Shown here: positions 30,880 to 32,035 of the stretch, piece after piece
How the letters are laid out: every line of letters begins with the position of its first letter
Position numbering within the stretch: position 1 is the first letter of the stretch
From: an uncultured Prevotellaceae bacterium
Lineage (GTDB): Bacteria > Bacteroidota > Bacteroidia > Bacteroidales > Bacteroidaceae
Direction: 5' to 3'
NCBI GenBank assembly: GCA_900543815.1
Contig: UQST01000030.1
Span: forward strand, 1-32,035
Length of the DNA: 32,035 bases
The notes under the pieces: model-generated
What the model was told of the DNA's origin: nothing
Database searches by the model: none
What the model saw: only the letters and a program-made list of their open reading frames with translations
Made by a program: the position numbers and the translations under genes

Positions 30880-30921
30880 ACCGTCCGACAGACTCCCTAA
30901 TGGGAATACCCGTCGGACGGT
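30880..30921 (+). terminator. Hairpin after the AlbA_2 gene
   Basis: ACCGTCCGAC (30880-30889) and GTCGGACGGT (30912-30921) are perfect 10-bp complements, with an inner TCCC/GGGA pair around TAAT. It starts 8 bp after the stop codon. The stem is followed by CGTTTG only, so termination strength is unclear. Confidence 0.6.
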
Positions 30922-31085
30922 CGTTTGAAATCGCTTATGCTCAGTTGCGGATGCTATTCTTTCTCTGTCGGGATGTGCGTCGGATAGCCGTTCGAAATCG
31001 CTTATATTCGGCTGTGGATGTTATTGTTCTCTGCTGGGATGTGCGTAGGACGGTCGTTCGAACCACCTTATATTACATTTTGCGC
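30902..31085. repeat. 66-68-bp tandem repeat, about 2.7 copies
   Basis: Units start at 30902, 30970 and 31036 (periods 68 and 66). Each begins GGGAT/GGGAA and contains CGTCGGA, then CGTTCGAAATCGCTTAT, then TGTGGATG in the middle and CTCTG at the end. The third copy departs from the others after CTTATATT. The right arm of the terminator hairpin belongs to unit 1. Nothing in the region looks coding. The rest of the gap up to 31177 holds no visible feature. Confidence 0.75.
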
Positions 31086-31177
31086 AGACCACGAAAGGGT
31101 TTGTGGCAGAGGAGTACGGATTTTACTCCATCGGCAGCATGCGGCTTGCGGAAGGCTTGTATCTTGCTTGCCGTCAG

Positions 31178-31882
31178 TTACTTCCTCGAAGTGATATGGA
31201 AGCAACGCTGTTTGCGCTCGTATTTCACGTAGCAGTAGCCCTCGTTGCGCAGCTGTTTCAGTATCGTTCCCAATGCCTTTGCCAGTTGCTTCTCGCTTGC
31301 CGACTTCCCGAAAAGAGACTGGCGGTCATATCGCACATAGGTAATGTCAAAGGTAGTGCCATACTGATGGGCAGAGTTCTCTGAGGCATTCCCATTTACC
31401 TTACGAAGCCGTTTGGCATCCTCGCCAGTACGCAGAACCGAGGTTACGATGATGCGATGCTTCTCAAACCCTTGCTCCTTCAACTCCTTCTGAAAACGAG
31501 TGCCGATATCAGAAAGCAGATCTGCTGTTGATTTCGTAAGGTAAGGCACCGAATGTGTCAGGCGTTCAACCATATACTCATCACAGCTCTCAATCTTCAC
31601 CAGCTTATCCGTCTTCAGTTCATCGCGGCTGCTCACAGGCTTGATGCCATTCTTCTGGGCTGCCGTAAGATGAGTGCTGTTGACATCCCCAAAGCGGTAT
31701 TCATTATCAACTATTTCCGCAGAAACCGTCCCTGACAACCTCCTAATCACCAATGGATAATACCGACAGAACACATGCCAAGCGCCATAAGCAACCACTG
31801 CCAACACCACCAAGCGCACCAGGAATGCCATTACCCCCAGCTTCCCTGCCCTTTTCCTACCTCTCTGTTTCTTTCTCTTCAT
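31178..31882 (-). CDS. M15-like (DUF5715) membrane-anchored peptidase-type protein
   Basis: The start at 31880-31882 (MKRKKQRGRKRAGK) gives 234 residues; a longer version from 31924 is less likely. The basic N-terminus is followed by one helix (about 17-37, VMAFLVRLVVLAVVAYGAWH), placing the rest outside the cytoplasm. The C-terminal half carries the M15/VanY-type zinc site: SVLRT (Arg151), SAHQYGTTFDITY with His172 and Asp179, and CFHIT with His229. Such domains cut D-amino-acid bonds of peptidoglycan; DUF5715 proteins of Bacteroidota belong to this fold. A catalytic Glu before the last His is not obvious, so activity is uncertain. No promoter of the TAnnTTTG type was found. Confidence 0.75.
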   Translation of the reverse strand: MKRKKQRGRKRAGKLGVMAFLVRLVVLAVVAYGAWHVFCRYYPLVIRRLSGTVSAEIVDNEYRFGDVNSTHLTAAQKNGIKPVSSRDELKTDKLVKIESCDEYMVERLTHSVPYLTKSTADLLSDIGTRFQKELKEQGFEKHRIIVTSVLRTGEDAKRLRKVNGNASENSAHQYGTTFDITYVRYDRQSLFGKSASEKQLAKALGTILKQLRNEGYCYVKYERKQRCFHITSRK

Positions 31883-31980
31883 TTCTGTTGTATATGTTTC
31901 TCGTAAAATCCTATAGCAGCTCAATTACCTTCTCAGCCCGCCTCTCCCTTGTTAGTGCTCAATTTTGGGCATAGCCCTTT

Positions 31981-32008
31981 ATGTAGGCACTTTTGCAAGT
32001 GCCTACAT
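31981..32008. terminator. 12-bp perfect hairpin near the right edge
   Basis: ATGTAGGCACTT (31981-31992) and AAGTGCCTACAT (31997-32008) pair perfectly with a TTGC loop. A smaller hairpin GGGC-ATA-GCCC (31967-31977) is next to it. Neither is followed by a T-run on either strand. They lie upstream of the DUF5715 gene and may end a transcript entering from outside the window. Confidence 0.45.
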
Positions 32009-32035
32009 GTTGAAATGTTAAAAAATTCACTTGTT

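Noticed and set aside
31036..31075. tRNA-like T-loop sequence GTTCGAACC
   Set aside because: Only the T-loop look-alike is present; no acceptor, D or anticodon stem can be drawn, and the same bases recur as part of the tandem repeat.

Overview
The window looks like a chromosomal segment of a Bacteroidales bacterium, most likely Prevotellaceae (Prevotella or a relative). The reasons are a complete Bat (Bacteroides aerotolerance) operon, promoters with the Bacteroidota -7 element TAnnTTTG instead of a sigma70 -10 box, and several families typical of this order: a TPR sensor kinase of the DUF5112/DUF5113 type, a DUF5715-like M15 protein and an HU-LysM protein. Shine-Dalgarno sites are mostly absent. 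Genus and species cannot be fixed from the sequence alone. No rRNA, tRNA, CRISPR array or intact insertion sequence was seen.

Left edge (1-1300): an AT-rich stretch unlike the rest, holding a truncated nuclease-like gene, a small unknown gene, a broken C-terminal piece of a DNA methyltransferase, and the Gly/Asp-rich tail of another gene. It looks like the eroded end of a restriction-modification or mobile island. 1299-2413 (minus): an A1S_2505-like protein and a Nudix/winged-helix protein. 2600-3534 (plus): a CPBP membrane protease. 3605-5310 (plus): a hipB-hipA locus whose promoter sits inside a long perfect inverted repeat, ending in a shared hairpin terminator.

5335-21875 (minus): thirteen genes in one direction with short gaps or overlaps: moxR, a DUF58 gene, a DUF4381-like gene, batA, batB, batC, batD, batE, a PAP2 phosphatase, a double-module sensor kinase, a response regulator, a membrane protein and uvrD/pcrA. 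The front is an envelope-stress or aerotolerance module (AAA+ ATPase, von Willebrand A proteins and TPR proteins). The two-component pair follows and has at least one internal promoter candidate.

22019-26266 (minus): ftsY, rimO, a small HU protein and a second HU protein that continues into a transmembrane segment and a LysM-like domain. This last protein is a candidate tether between nucleoid and cell wall. 26304-26861 is a long intergenic region with four copies of a 22-bp repeat, a 12-bp palindrome and a good promoter. 26862-30872 (plus) is a 1336-residue protein with OB/S1-like segments and a Schlafen AlbA_2 domain, followed by a terminator hairpin and about 2.7 copies of a 66-68-bp tandem repeat. 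31178-31882 (minus) is an M15-like (DUF5715) envelope protein.

The observations most worth following are: the same 22-bp-period repeat both between genes (26487-26574) and inside the sensor-kinase coding sequence (12523-12588); the HU-TM-LysM protein; the sensor that carries two complete receptor/kinase modules with no visible phosphoacceptor His; the AlbA_2/OB giant with its downstream tandem repeats; and the hipBA operator. All product names come from reading motifs by eye. No database search was run.
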